Shown here: in pieces, positions 1-8,804 of the stretch | Layout of the letters: every line of letters begins with the position of its first letter | Numbering within the stretch: position 1 is the stretch's first letter | Assembly: GCA_016649675.1 (NCBI GenBank) | Contig: JAENXG010000035.1 | Span: 1 to 14,430 of the forward strand | DNA from: Methyloceanibacter sp. | Lineage (GTDB): Bacteria > Pseudomonadota > Alphaproteobacteria > Rhizobiales > Methyloligellaceae | Direction of reading: 5' to 3' | Length of the DNA stretch: 14,430 bases | Notes under the pieces: model-generated | Database searches by the model: none | The model's input: the letters and a program-made list of their open reading frames with translations, nothing else | What the model was told of the DNA's origin: nothing | Position numbers and translations under genes: made by a program

Positions 1-1524
<1,524 letters not shown>

Positions 1525-1532
1525 GCTGATCC

Positions 1533-2420
1533 ATGGCGTCGCTCAAGGAGCTCAGGAACCGGATCGCCAGCGTCAAGGCGACGCAGAAGATCACCAAGGC
1601 CATGCAGATGGTGGCCGCGGCGAAGCTCAGGCGCGCGCAAAGCGCGGCGGAGGCGGCCAGGCCCTATGCGACCCGCATGGAAGCCGTTCTCGCCAATCTC
1701 GCCACCGCGCTCAAAGGGCGCGACGGCGGGCCGCCCCTGATGGTCGGCACCGGCAAGGACGACGTCCATCTGCTGGTGGTCTGCACCGGCGAGCGCGGTC
1801 TTGCCGGCGCCTTCAACTCGGCAATCGTGCGGCTCGCCCGCGAGCATGTGAACCGCCTCCTCGCCGACGGCAAGCAGGTTAAGATCCTGTGCGTCGGCAA
1901 GAAGGGCTTCGACCAGTTGAAGCGCCTCTACGCGCCGCTCATCATCGACCTCATCGAGTTCAGGGGCCTCCGCCAGTTCGGCTTCGAGCAGGCCGAGATT
2001 GTTGCCCAGAAGGTGCTTGGCCTGTTCGCCGACGGCGTTTTCGACGTCGCCACCCTCTTCTTCTCCCGCTTCCGCTCCGTGATCAGTCAGATCCCGACGG
2101 CCCAGCAGATCATCCCCGCGACGATCCCGACGGAAACGCCCGGCCAAGAAGCGGCGCTTGGCGGCGCCGTCTACGAATACGAGCCGGACGAGGCCGAGAT
2201 CCTCACCGAGCTCCTGCCGCTCAACATCGCCGTGCAGGCCTTCAAGGCGCTGCTCGAGAACCAGGCCTCGTTCTACGGCGCACAGATGAGCGCCATGGAC
2301 AACGCCACCCGCAACGCCGGCGACATGATCGGCCGGCTCACGATGAAATATAACCGCACCCGCCAGGCGCAGATCACCAAGGAGCTGATCGAGATCATCT
2401 CCGGCGCCGAGGCGGTATAG
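1533..2420 (+). CDS. atpG: F1-ATP synthase subunit gamma
   Basis: Central rotor shaft of F1, which couples proton-driven rotation to ATP synthesis in the alpha3beta3 ring. It has 295 residues, normal for the family. The N-terminal helix MASLKELRNRIASVKATQKI and the following KAMQMVAAAKLRRAQ are diagnostic. The C-terminal helix contains SAMDNATRNAGDMIG and ends near TRQAQITKELIEIISGAEAV. These two helices form the coiled coil inside F1, and the middle Rossmann-like domain (about residues 70-210) faces the epsilon subunit and c-ring. The ATG lies eight bases after the atpA stop. No strong Shine-Dalgarno sequence is visible between them, so translation is probably coupled to atpA. Confidence 0.97.
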   Translation: MASLKELRNRIASVKATQKITKAMQMVAAAKLRRAQSAAEAARPYATRMEAVLANLATALKGRDGGPPLMVGTGKDDVHLLVVCTGERGLAGAFNSAIVRLAREHVNRLLADGKQVKILCVGKKGFDQLKRLYAPLIIDLIEFRGLRQFGFEQAEIVAQKVLGLFADGVFDVATLFFSRFRSVISQIPTAQQIIPATIPTETPGQEAALGGAVYEYEPDEAEILTELLPLNIAVQAFKALLENQASFYGAQMSAMDNATRNAGDMIGRLTMKYNRTRQAQITKELIEIISGAEAV

Positions 2421-2427
2421 CCATTCG

Positions 2428-2433
2428 AAGGAG
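2428..2433 (+). promoter_or_regulatory. Strong ribosome binding site of atpD
   Basis: AAGGAG lies seven bases before the ATG at 2441. It is the clearest Shine-Dalgarno sequence in the atp run and fixes the beta-subunit start, including its N-terminal extension. Confidence 0.8.
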
Positions 2434-2440
2434 CTCAAGC

Positions 2441-3937
2441 ATGGCAAAGAAATCGCCCGTCGTGGCCGAGACCAGGAAGCAGCAGGAGAAGGTTGCCGCC
2501 TACAAGGGCGCCAAGGGCCAGGTGCGCCAGGTCATGGGCGCCGTCGTCGACGTGCAATTCGGCGAGGAGCTGCCTGAGATCCTGAACGCGCTCGAGACCG
2601 ACAATCACGGCAACCGCCTCGTGCTCGAAGTCGCCCAGCATCTCGGCGAGAGCACCGTGCGCACCGTGGCCATGGACTCGACCGAAGGCCTGGTGCGCGG
2701 CCAGGAGGTCGTGGATACCGGCCAGCCGATCGCCGTCCCGGTCGGCCCCGAGACCTTGGGGCGCATCATGAATGTAGTGGGCGAGGCGGTCGACGAGGCG
2801 GGTCCTATTCTGACCGCCGAGCGGCGCCCGATCCACGCCCCCGCGCCCTCTTACGTCGATCAATCCACAGAAGCGGAGATCCTCGTCACCGGCATCAAGG
2901 TCGTCGATCTGCTGGCACCTTATGCCAAGGGCGGCAAGATCGGCCTCTTTGGCGGCGCCGGCGTCGGCAAGACGGTGCTGATCCAGGAGCTCATCAACAA
3001 CGTCGCCAAGGCCCATGGCGGCTTCTCGGTGTTCGCCGGCGTCGGCGAGCGCACCCGCGAGGGCAACGACCTCTATCACGAGTTCATCGACTCGGGCGTG
3101 AACAAGGACCCGAAGAAGAACAACGGCTCGGCGGCAGGCTCCAAATGCGCGCTGGTCTACGGCCAGATGAACGAGCCGCCCGGCGCGCGCGCCCGCGTGG
3201 GCCTCTCGGGACTCACCGTCGCCGAATATTTCCGCGACCAGGGCCAGGACGTGCTGTTCTTCGTGGACAACATCTTCCGCTTCACCCAGGCGGGCTCCGA
3301 GGTATCGGCGCTTCTCGGGCGCATTCCCTCGGCCGTGGGCTATCAGCCGACGCTCGCCACCGACATGGGCGCGCTGCAAGAGCGCATCACCACGACACAG
3401 AAGGGCTCGATCACCTCGGTCCAGGCGATCTACGTACCCGCCGACGACCTGACCGACCCGGCACCAGCCACCTCCTTCGCCCATCTTGACGCCACCACGG
3501 TGCTGTCGCGCGGCATCGCCGAGAAGGGCATCTATCCCGCCGTGGACCCGCTCGATTCCACCTCGCGCATGCTGTCGCCGCTGGTGGTGGGCGAGGAGCA
3601 TTACGCCGTCGCCCGCCGCGTGCAGGCCATCCTGCAACGCTACAAGGCACTGCAGGACATCATCGCCATCCTCGGCATGGACGAGCTCTCCGAGGAGGAC
3701 AAGGTCACGGTGACGCGCGCGCGAAAGATCGAGCGCTTCCTGTCGCAGCCCTTCTTTGTGGCCGAGGTGTTCACCGGCTCTCCCGGCGTGTTCGTCGATC
3801 TTGCCGACACCATCAAGGGCTTCAAGGGCCTCTGCGACGGCGCCTACGATCATTTGCCGGAAGCGGCGTTCTACATGGTCGGCACCATCGAGGACGCGGT
3901 GGCCAAGGCCGAGAAGCTCGCCGCCGAGGTGGCGTAA
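2441..3937 (+). CDS. atpD: F1-ATP synthase subunit beta
   Basis: Catalytic subunit of F1; the active sites for ATP synthesis and hydrolysis lie at its interfaces with alpha. The P-loop GGAGVGKT is at residues 171-178, and the catalytic glutamate segment GERTREGNDLYHE follows. The Walker B and DELSEED regions appear as VLFFVDNIFRFTQAGSE and ILGMDELSEEDK. At 498 residues it is longer than the roughly 460 of E. coli. About 25 Lys/Gln-rich residues precede the first beta strand (GQVRQVMGAVVDVQF), and an insert around NKDPKKNNGSAAGSK precedes LVYGQMNEPPGARARV. Both are known in alphaproteobacterial, especially Hyphomicrobiales, beta subunits. The start is set by AAGGAG at 2428-2433. It lies 20 bases after atpG and five bases before atpC. 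Confidence 0.98.
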   Translation: MAKKSPVVAETRKQQEKVAAYKGAKGQVRQVMGAVVDVQFGEELPEILNALETDNHGNRLVLEVAQHLGESTVRTVAMDSTEGLVRGQEVVDTGQPIAVPVGPETLGRIMNVVGEAVDEAGPILTAERRPIHAPAPSYVDQSTEAEILVTGIKVVDLLAPYAKGGKIGLFGGAGVGKTVLIQELINNVAKAHGGFSVFAGVGERTREGNDLYHEFIDSGVNKDPKKNNGSAAGSKCALVYGQMNEPPGARARVGLSGLTVAEYFRDQGQDVLFFVDNIFRFTQAGSEVSALLGRIPSAVGYQPTLATDMGALQERITTTQKGSITSVQAIYVPADDLTDPAPATSFAHLDATTVLSRGIAEKGIYPAVDPLDSTSRMLSPLVVGEEHYAVARRVQAILQRYKALQDIIAILGMDELSEEDKVTVTRARKIERFLSQPFFVAEVFTGSPGVFVDLADTIKGFKGLCDGAYDHLPEAAFYMVGTIEDAVAKAEKLAAEVA

Positions 3938-3942
3938 CGTCC

Positions 3943-4347
3943 ATGTCCGACCCCTTCAAATTCGAGCTCGTGTCGCCGGAGCGGCTGCTCGTCTCGGCCG
4001 AGGTGGAGCAGGTGCTGGTGCCCGGCGCCGAAGGCGACATGACCGTGCTCGCGTATCACGCGCCGCTGCTGACAACGCTCAGGCCCGGGCTGCTCGACAT
4101 CGGTTATCCGGGCGGCGAGCATCAGCGCTATTTCATCCGCGGCGGCTTTGCCGAAGTGGGGCCTGCGGGCCTCACCGTCCTCGCCGAGACGGCGATCGAT
4201 CTTGTCGAGCTCGATGCGTCGCGGCTGGCAGGGGCGATCAAGGATGCTGAGGACGACGTTGCCGACGCTGCCGGAGACATCGCCCGCGACCGGGCCCAGA
4301 CCAAGCTCGATCATTTGCGCCAGGTCCAAACCACGCTCAATCTTTAG
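3943..4347 (+). CDS. atpC: F1-ATP synthase subunit epsilon
   Basis: Epsilon subunit of the central stalk. It binds gamma and the c-ring, and in many bacteria its C-terminal helices restrain ATP hydrolysis. It has 134 residues, normal length. The N-terminal beta-sandwich (about residues 1-85) includes the family pattern VPGAEGDMTVLAYHAPLLTT followed by a RPGLL turn. The remainder is helical (about 90-134), ending LDHLRQVQTTLNL. The ATG is five bases after the atpD stop; GAGGTGG at the end of atpD is a distant Shine-Dalgarno candidate, so coupling to atpD is likely. It closes the ATP synthase operon here; the F0 genes are not in the window, consistent with the separate F0 cluster usual in alphaproteobacteria. 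Confidence 0.95.
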   Translation: MSDPFKFELVSPERLLVSAEVEQVLVPGAEGDMTVLAYHAPLLTTLRPGLLDIGYPGGEHQRYFIRGGFAEVGPAGLTVLAETAIDLVELDASRLAGAIKDAEDDVADAAGDIARDRAQTKLDHLRQVQTTLNL

Positions 4348-4362
4348 AGCGTGCTCGAATAA

Positions 4363-4404
4363 GGCCTAGATGCACATCCGATTAGGGCTTTAGGCCCACC
4401 TTTT
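4363..4404 (+). terminator. Possible weak intrinsic terminator after atpC
   Basis: GGCCTAGA (4363-4370) can pair with TTTAGGCC (4389-4396), with one G-U pair and an 18-base loop. The stem is followed by CCACCTTTT, with only four T residues at 4401-4404. It lies 16 bases after the atpC stop, where a terminator is expected, but the loop is long and the T-run short, so it may be inefficient or coincidental. Confidence 0.35.
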
Positions 4405-4412
4405 GCTATAAG
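4404..4412 (+). promoter_or_regulatory. Possible extended -10 promoter for the transporter gene
   Basis: TGCTATAAG matches an extended -10 element (TG-N-TATAAG). No convincing -35 hexamer was found 16-18 bases upstream. It would place a start near 4419-4421, giving a leader of about 60 bases before the ATG at 4482. Its T-rich upstream edge is also the T-run of the terminator candidate. Confidence 0.3.
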
Positions 4413-4435
4413 GGGGCCCAAAGAAAAAGGGCTGT

Positions 4436-4467
4436 CCCGGGGCTTGCCACGTCCCCGGGAGGGGGAC
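4436..4467 (+). other. Two mutually exclusive hairpins in the transporter leader
   Basis: CCCGGGG (4436-4442) pairs perfectly with CCCCGGG (4453-4459) over a 10-base loop. GTCCCC (4451-4456) can instead pair with GGGGAC (4462-4467) over a five-base loop. The two stems share bases, so only one can form. They lie 15-46 bases before the ATG at 4482 and cover the purine-rich GGGAGGGGG stretch. In a GC-rich genome such pairs can occur by chance. Confidence 0.35.
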
Positions 4468-4481
4468 GGCGGACCAGGGCA

Positions 4482-6824
4482 ATGCAGCAAAAGACCGAAC
4501 CGAAACGGGTGCGATCCTTAAGCTTCGGTATCGAGCGGCTCGGCCTTCTCGCGCTGCGTTATCCCATCATCATCGCCACCATTCTTGCTGCCGTTACGGT
4601 GGCGGCGCTGTTCGGCATCACCAGACTCAAGGTCGACGATTCGCTGTCCGAGCTGTTCCGCACCGACACGCCGGAGTTCCACGACTACGAGACCATCTCC
4701 CAGCGCTTTCCCTCGAGCGAGTACGACGTTCTCATCGTGGTGAGCGGCAAGGACCTGCTTCAGCGCCAGTCCATCCAGGCGCTCCGCAATCTCGTCATCA
4801 ATCTGCAATTCGTGGACGGCATGGCGGGCGAGGTCTCGCTGTTCTCGGCGCGTGAGGCGCCCGAGGCCGGCAAGGTGCCGGGTCCGGTCTTCCCGGCGGC
4901 CCTTCCCAAGGGCGAGGCCTATAAGGACCTCATCGACAAGATCCGCCGCAACGAGATCATCTCCGGCAAGCTCCTCTCCGACGACGGCACACTGACCCTC
5001 ATCCTGCTCGCGCTCGATCGCGAGGTGGTCGAGAGCAAGGGGCTCAATTCCGTCGTTCAGCAAATTCACGACACGGCGGAAGAAAATCTGAAGGGCACCA
5101 CGCTCAAGATGCAGCTCTCGGGCGCCCCGGTGATGCAGCTCGAGATCAGGAACGCGGTCGAGCACGACCGCAACCTCTACAACGCGCTCGGCTTCCTGTT
5201 CGGCGCGGTGATCGCCTACGCCTTCTTCCGGCGCGGGTCGCTGATGGTGATCGCGGCGCTGCCCCCGGTCGTCGCCATCATCTGGTCGCTCGGGCTGTTC
5301 GGCTGGCTCGGCTTCAAGCTCAATCTCTTCCTCAACGTCATGATCCCGCTGATCATGGTGCTCGGCTTCTCCGATTCCATGCAGCTGACCGTTGCTATGC
5401 GCAACCGGCTGCTCGAAGGCGACCGCCGCATCAAGTCGGCGCGTTATGCCGTGCTCGTGGTGGGTCCCGCTTGCGTGCTCGCCACCGCCACCGCGGCCGC
5501 CTCCTTCATCGCGCTGCTCTTCTCCCAATCGGCCCTGATCCGGACCTTCGGCATCGCCGGCGCCTTATCCACCGCGATCGCCTTCGTGGTCGGCATCTCG
5601 CTCGTTCCCTTGCTGACCCGCTCGCTCATTCCGCGCAACGCCAAAGCCTACGCGGCCAATCTCAAGAGCCACGACCGGGCGATGAATGCTCTGATGCGCT
5701 TCTGCGGCTGGGTCGCCGAGCGCGGCGTGCGCCATCCGCATATCGTTGTCGCCGTCGGCCTTCTGGTCGTAATCGGCTTCGGCGCCATCTATGTGACGCT
5801 GCCGCCCCGCTATCGCCTTGCAGACCAGGTGCCGGACCGCGAGCAGGCGGTGGCCGCAAGCGCGCAGCTCGACGAGAAGCTCACCGGCGCCAATCCACTG
5901 CACGTGATGATCGACTACCCGAAAGACAAGACGCTCTACGATCCCCACGTCCTTCAAGCGATCAGCGATGTCCACAGCATCATCGAGAAGCAGCCGGGCA
6001 TCGGCAATGTGTGGTCGATCGAAACGCTGCGGCGGTGGCTCGCCAAGACGCAAGAAGACACGCCGGAGAAGCTGCAGGAATATGTCTCCATTCTGCCCGA
6101 TTACCTGACCGACCGCTTTATCGACGAGAAGGACAATTCGGTCGTCGTCACCGGACGCATCCCCGACATCGATGTCAGCGATCTCCTGCCCGTCATCGAG
6201 AAGCTCGACGCTGACCTCAACGCCGTGCGCAAGGCCTATCCCGACTACCGCATCGTGGTGACCGGGCTCTCGGCAATCGCCGCACGCAACAGCGCGACGA
6301 TGATCGGCAAGCTGAATGCTGGGCTCACCACCGAGATCGTGTTCATCTGCATTTTCCTTGGATTCGCCTTCCGCTCGGTGATGGTCAGCTTCGTGAGCAT
6401 CTTGCCCAACCTGTTCCCGGTATTCACCGCCGGGGCCGTCCTTGCCGCCTCAGGCGAAGGTTTGCAATTTGCGAGCATCGTCGCGCTGATCGTGGCCTTC
6501 GGCCTGTCGCTCAACGCCACCGTCCACTACCTCAATCGCTTGCGGCTCGAGGACCGTCCGGGCGAGAACCCTGCCTTCGGGGTGGAGCGCGCGACCATCC
6601 TGATCGGGCCGGCGCTGGTTCTGACCTCCCTGATCCTCGCCTTCGGCCTTGGGGTCACGGTGCTGTCCGCGCTCCCGTCATTGCGGCTGTTCGGCAAGCT
6701 CTCGGCGCTGACGCTGGTCGCGGCGCTGGTCGGCGATCTCCTACTCTTGCCGGCGAGCGTGCTCCTCTATCGCCGCTTCGTGCGCCGCCTCACTAAGAAG
6801 CACGGCCACGCGGCCAGAGCCTGA
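4482..6824 (+). CDS. RND superfamily (MMPL-type) membrane transporter
   Basis: Predicted inner-membrane exporter of the RND/MMPL type (COG1033-like), probably driven by the proton gradient. The 780 residues show the duplicated RND layout. TM1 is at about 26-46, a first periplasmic domain at about 50-228, TM2-TM6 between about 231 and 380, TM7 at about 420-440, a second periplasmic domain at about 441-610, and TM8-TM12 at about 615-765. The TM4 signature GFSDSMQL has its acidic residue at Asp298. The matching position in the second half reads GLSLNATVHYLNR, with Asn678 in place of the usual Asp. The substrate cannot be read from sequence; such proteins move lipids, hopanoids or other hydrophobic molecules, and HpnN-like transporters are distant relatives. 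The ATG has only a weak AGGG two bases upstream; a GTG at 4509 is an alternative start. It ends tail-to-tail with rppH, 13 bases away. Confidence 0.85.
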   Translation: MQQKTEPKRVRSLSFGIERLGLLALRYPIIIATILAAVTVAALFGITRLKVDDSLSELFRTDTPEFHDYETISQRFPSSEYDVLIVVSGKDLLQRQSIQALRNLVINLQFVDGMAGEVSLFSAREAPEAGKVPGPVFPAALPKGEAYKDLIDKIRRNEIISGKLLSDDGTLTLILLALDREVVESKGLNSVVQQIHDTAEENLKGTTLKMQLSGAPVMQLEIRNAVEHDRNLYNALGFLFGAVIAYAFFRRGSLMVIAALPPVVAIIWSLGLFGWLGFKLNLFLNVMIPLIMVLGFSDSMQLTVAMRNRLLEGDRRIKSARYAVLVVGPACVLATATAAASFIALLFSQSALIRTFGIAGALSTAIAFVVGISLVPLLTRSLIPRNAKAYAANLKSHDRAMNALMRFCGWVAERGVRHPHIVVAVGLLVVIGFGAIYVTLPPRYRLADQVPDREQAVAASAQLDEKLTGANPLHVMIDYPKDKTLYDPHVLQAISDVHSIIEKQPGIGNVWSIETLRRWLAKTQEDTPEKLQEYVSILPDYLTDRFIDEKDNSVVVTGRIPDIDVSDLLPVIEKLDADLNAVRKAYPDYRIVVTGLSAIAARNSATMIGKLNAGLTTEIVFICIFLGFAFRSVMVSFVSILPNLFPVFTAGAVLAASGEGLQFASIVALIVAFGLSLNATVHYLNRLRLEDRPGENPAFGVERATILIGPALVLTSLILAFGLGVTVLSALPSLRLFGKLSALTLVAALVGDLLLLPASVLLYRRFVRRLTKKHGHAARA

Positions 6825-6837
6825 GCTGGAAAAGGCC

Positions 6838-7338
6838 TCATCGCACCAGCGGGCCGAGTTCGCCGATCACGCTGGCATAGACCTCGCGCTTGAACGGCAC
6901 GACAAGCTGAGGCAGCTCCGCCATTTGCACCCACTGCCAGGCGTCGAACTCCTGCTCGTGGCCTTCGCGGGGGCCGATGTCGATCTCGCTGTCCTCGCCT
7001 TCGAAGCGCGCGGCGAACCACATCTGCTTCTGGCCGCGATAGCGCCCCTCCCAGGCGATGCCCAAAAGCTCGCTTGGGAGATCGTAGGTGTACCAGTCCC
7101 GCGTGCGCGCGATGAAGCGGGCGCTGTGCACGCCGGTCTCCTCGTGTAGCTCGCGGCGCGCGCCGGCCTCCGGATCCTCGCCCTCGTCGAGTCCGCCTTG
7201 CGGCATTTGCCACCAGGTGCCGACGCCCTCGGGAGCGCCGGCGCGATCGGCGCGCCTGCCGACAAACACGCGACCTTCACCATCAAGCAGCATCACGCCG
7301 ACGCAAGGCCGGTAGGGCAGACGCTCTCGTTCTGTCAT
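6838..7338 (-). CDS. rppH: RNA pyrophosphohydrolase, Nudix family
   Basis: RppH (also NudH) removes pyrophosphate from the 5' triphosphate end of RNAs, which opens them to RNase E-dependent decay; alphaproteobacterial members also hydrolyse dinucleoside polyphosphates. It is a cytoplasmic protein of 166 residues. A perfect Nudix box, GX5EX7REUXEEXGU, is present at residues 48-70 and includes REL, EE and TGV. The N-terminal YRPCVGVMLLD, the WQMPQGGLDEGE turn and KQMWFAARFEG are typical of the RppH branch rather than general Nudix enzymes. It is the last gene of the minus-strand group. Its ATG lies 10 bases after the stop of the deacetylase-fold gene, and no clear Shine-Dalgarno is visible, so translation may be coupled. 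Closely related Bartonella genes are known as ialA and lie near ctpA. Confidence 0.93.
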   Translation of the reverse strand: MTERERLPYRPCVGVMLLDGEGRVFVGRRADRAGAPEGVGTWWQMPQGGLDEGEDPEAGARRELHEETGVHSARFIARTRDWYTYDLPSELLGIAWEGRYRGQKQMWFAARFEGEDSEIDIGPREGHEQEFDAWQWVQMAELPQLVVPFKREVYASVIGELGPLVR

Positions 7339-7348
7339 GGGAAGAGGA

Positions 7349-8695
7349 TCAGCTTTGCCGCTGGGACCGCACCGCGGTGCTCACCGGCACGAGCACGAAA
7401 CCTTTGGCTTCGAGCTTGGCAGCCCATTCGGCGAGCTGCTTGACGGTGGCGGGCTTGGCCTTGGCCACACCGATCACGGTGCCGTGCTCCTTGGCCAGGG
7501 CCTCGAGCCGCGCCAGTTGCTTGGCGATGTCGGCCGGCGAGGCGCCCGCATCGATCTGAACGCTGACGACCGAGTAATCGAGGCCGATCGTGCCTGCGAT
7601 CTGTCCGGCGGCGGATTGCTGCACGCTGCCGTCGTCGACAAACAGCAGGCCGCGCCGCTTCATTTCCTCGAGCACCGGCAGCAAGGAGTCCTGCGCCGCC
7701 TCGAACTTCGCGCCCATCTGATTGGTGATGCCTACATAGCCTGTGTAGCGCGACATCAGCCATTGCAGCCGCTTCAGGTTCTCCTCGGGTGGAAGGCTGG
7801 TGAGGAGCGTGTGCGGGCCGGGATCCTCTTTGGGATAGTCGTTGGGCTCAAGCGGGATCTGCAGCAGCACCTCGTGACCCTCGGCGCGGGCCTTGGTCAC
7901 TAGATCCTGCAGGCTGCGGCCATAGGCGCCATAGCTCACGCTCATGGTCGCGGGCAACCCTTTGAGCACGTCGCCGGGCGGGCTGTCGGGAAGTCCAAGC
8001 CCGGTGATCAGCACGGCGATGCGCGGCGGTCCACCGGTCGGGGCTGCTGACGCATAGCGCGACGGGCGGGCATAAACGTCGAGGGGGCGCCTCCCGTCTG
8101 CTGCCACCTTGGGCAACGGACCGTATTGCGATTCTTCGACCAATTCGGGAACCGGCGCCAAGGAGGGGGAGCCCGTCTCCGTGTTGGTCCCAACCGGCGC
8201 GGGCTTTGCCGCGGTGCCGGCTCCCGGCGTCCCAAGCGCCGCTGTCTTCACATTGGAGGCGGCCGCCGCCGTTTCCTCCGCTGCCGGAGCCGCACCTTGC
8301 TGATCGGGAGTCTCGGATGGCGCTGCCTCACCCGGCGCGGCTTGAGGCTCGGCCACCGGAGCTTGCGCTGGAGCGGAAGGCCCCGTCACGGCAAATCCGG
8401 GCGGAAGGTCCATGTTGCGTTTGGCGGTTTGCCCTGAAGGCGCCGCAGGCGTTGTCGGCTCGGCGTCAGCGGCGGGAGCGCCCTCTGGCGCCGCATCGCT
8501 CGGCTCAGCGGCCTCGGGGCCAGACGTGTCAGCGGAATCCCCGGAGGGCGCGCCGGACCCGTCAGGCGACGCCGGCTCGATCTGAAGGATGGCGACAGGC
8601 TCGCCGGACTGGCTGCCCGGAAAGAAGGCAAGCCAAGCCGTGCCGAGCACCAGCGTCCAGAACACGATGCCAGATGTGACGGCTAGCGCCTTCAT
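7349..8695 (-). CDS. Divergent polysaccharide deacetylase family protein (YibQ-like), membrane-anchored
   Basis: The 448-residue protein has a short cytoplasmic start, one N-terminal membrane segment (about residues 5-25), a Pro/Ala/Glu-rich flexible linker (about 30-215) and a C-terminal divergent deacetylase domain (about 222-440, PF04748-like). The domain should lie in the periplasm. Family hallmarks visible are PPRIAVLITGLGL, the GHEVLLQIPLEP strand, VGITNQMGAKF and GLLFVDDGS. The usual Asp pair of the first strand (IDDLG) is TG here, and the N-H-MGS His position is Gln, so catalysis is doubtful. The start at 8695 is preferred over the upstream ATG at 8761 because GGAGGTGAAG (8701-8710) sits just before it and the membrane segment then begins at once. 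It follows ctpA and precedes rppH. Its exact role is unknown; the context suggests peptidoglycan or envelope work. Confidence 0.85.
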   Translation of the reverse strand: MKALAVTSGIVFWTLVLGTAWLAFFPGSQSGEPVAILQIEPASPDGSGAPSGDSADTSGPEAAEPSDAAPEGAPAADAEPTTPAAPSGQTAKRNMDLPPGFAVTGPSAPAQAPVAEPQAAPGEAAPSETPDQQGAAPAAEETAAAASNVKTAALGTPGAGTAAKPAPVGTNTETGSPSLAPVPELVEESQYGPLPKVAADGRRPLDVYARPSRYASAAPTGGPPRIAVLITGLGLPDSPPGDVLKGLPATMSVSYGAYGRSLQDLVTKARAEGHEVLLQIPLEPNDYPKEDPGPHTLLTSLPPEENLKRLQWLMSRYTGYVGITNQMGAKFEAAQDSLLPVLEEMKRRGLLFVDDGSVQQSAAGQIAGTIGLDYSVVSVQIDAGASPADIAKQLARLEALAKEHGTVIGVAKAKPATVKQLAEWAAKLEAKGFVLVPVSTAVRSQRQS

Positions 8696-8700
8696 CTCGC

Positions 8701-8710
8701 CTTCACCTCC
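8701..8710 (-). promoter_or_regulatory. Strong ribosome binding site of the deacetylase-fold gene
   Basis: On the minus strand this reads GGAGGTGAAG, with GGAGGT nine bases from the ATG at 8695. It decides the start against the in-frame ATG at 8761, which would add 22 Arg/Gly-rich residues before the membrane anchor. Confidence 0.75.
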
Positions 8711-8761
8711 CCGCTCGACGGCCCGTTCCGGACCTAACCTCCGCCCAGACCGTCGTCTCAT

Positions 8762-8779
8762 GGCCGGTAAACGCCGGCC
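8762..8779 (-). repeat. Perfect inverted repeat between ctpA and the deacetylase-fold gene
   Basis: On the minus strand GGCCGG and CCGGCC flank the loop CGTTTA, 26 bases after the ctpA stop. There is no T-run after it, so it is not a standard intrinsic terminator. It could protect the 3' end of upstream mRNA or lower read-through. Confidence 0.4.
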
Positions 8780-8804
8780 TTATGCGCCAGCTGCAGCCTT
8801 AAGT

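Noticed and set aside
3076..3180. Insert in AtpD before LVYGQMNEPPG as a novel feature
   Set aside because: Similar Asn/Lys/Gly/Ser-rich inserts are known in Hyphomicrobiales beta subunits; it is useful for taxonomy but not new.
4518..5528. 336-residue minus-strand frame opposite the transporter
   Set aside because: The composition is dominated by Glu, Arg, Gly and His, as in GC-driven antisense frames, and the opposite strand encodes a convincing membrane protein.
6825..6837. Bidirectional terminator between the transporter and rppH
   Set aside because: The 13-base gap has no stem with a T-run on either side; only a short GGCC is repeated nearby.
8696..8761. Upstream ATG at 8761 as start of the deacetylase-fold gene
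   Set aside because: It would add 22 Arg/Gly-rich residues before the anchor and lies inside the inverted-repeat region; the ATG at 8695 has a strong Shine-Dalgarno directly upstream.
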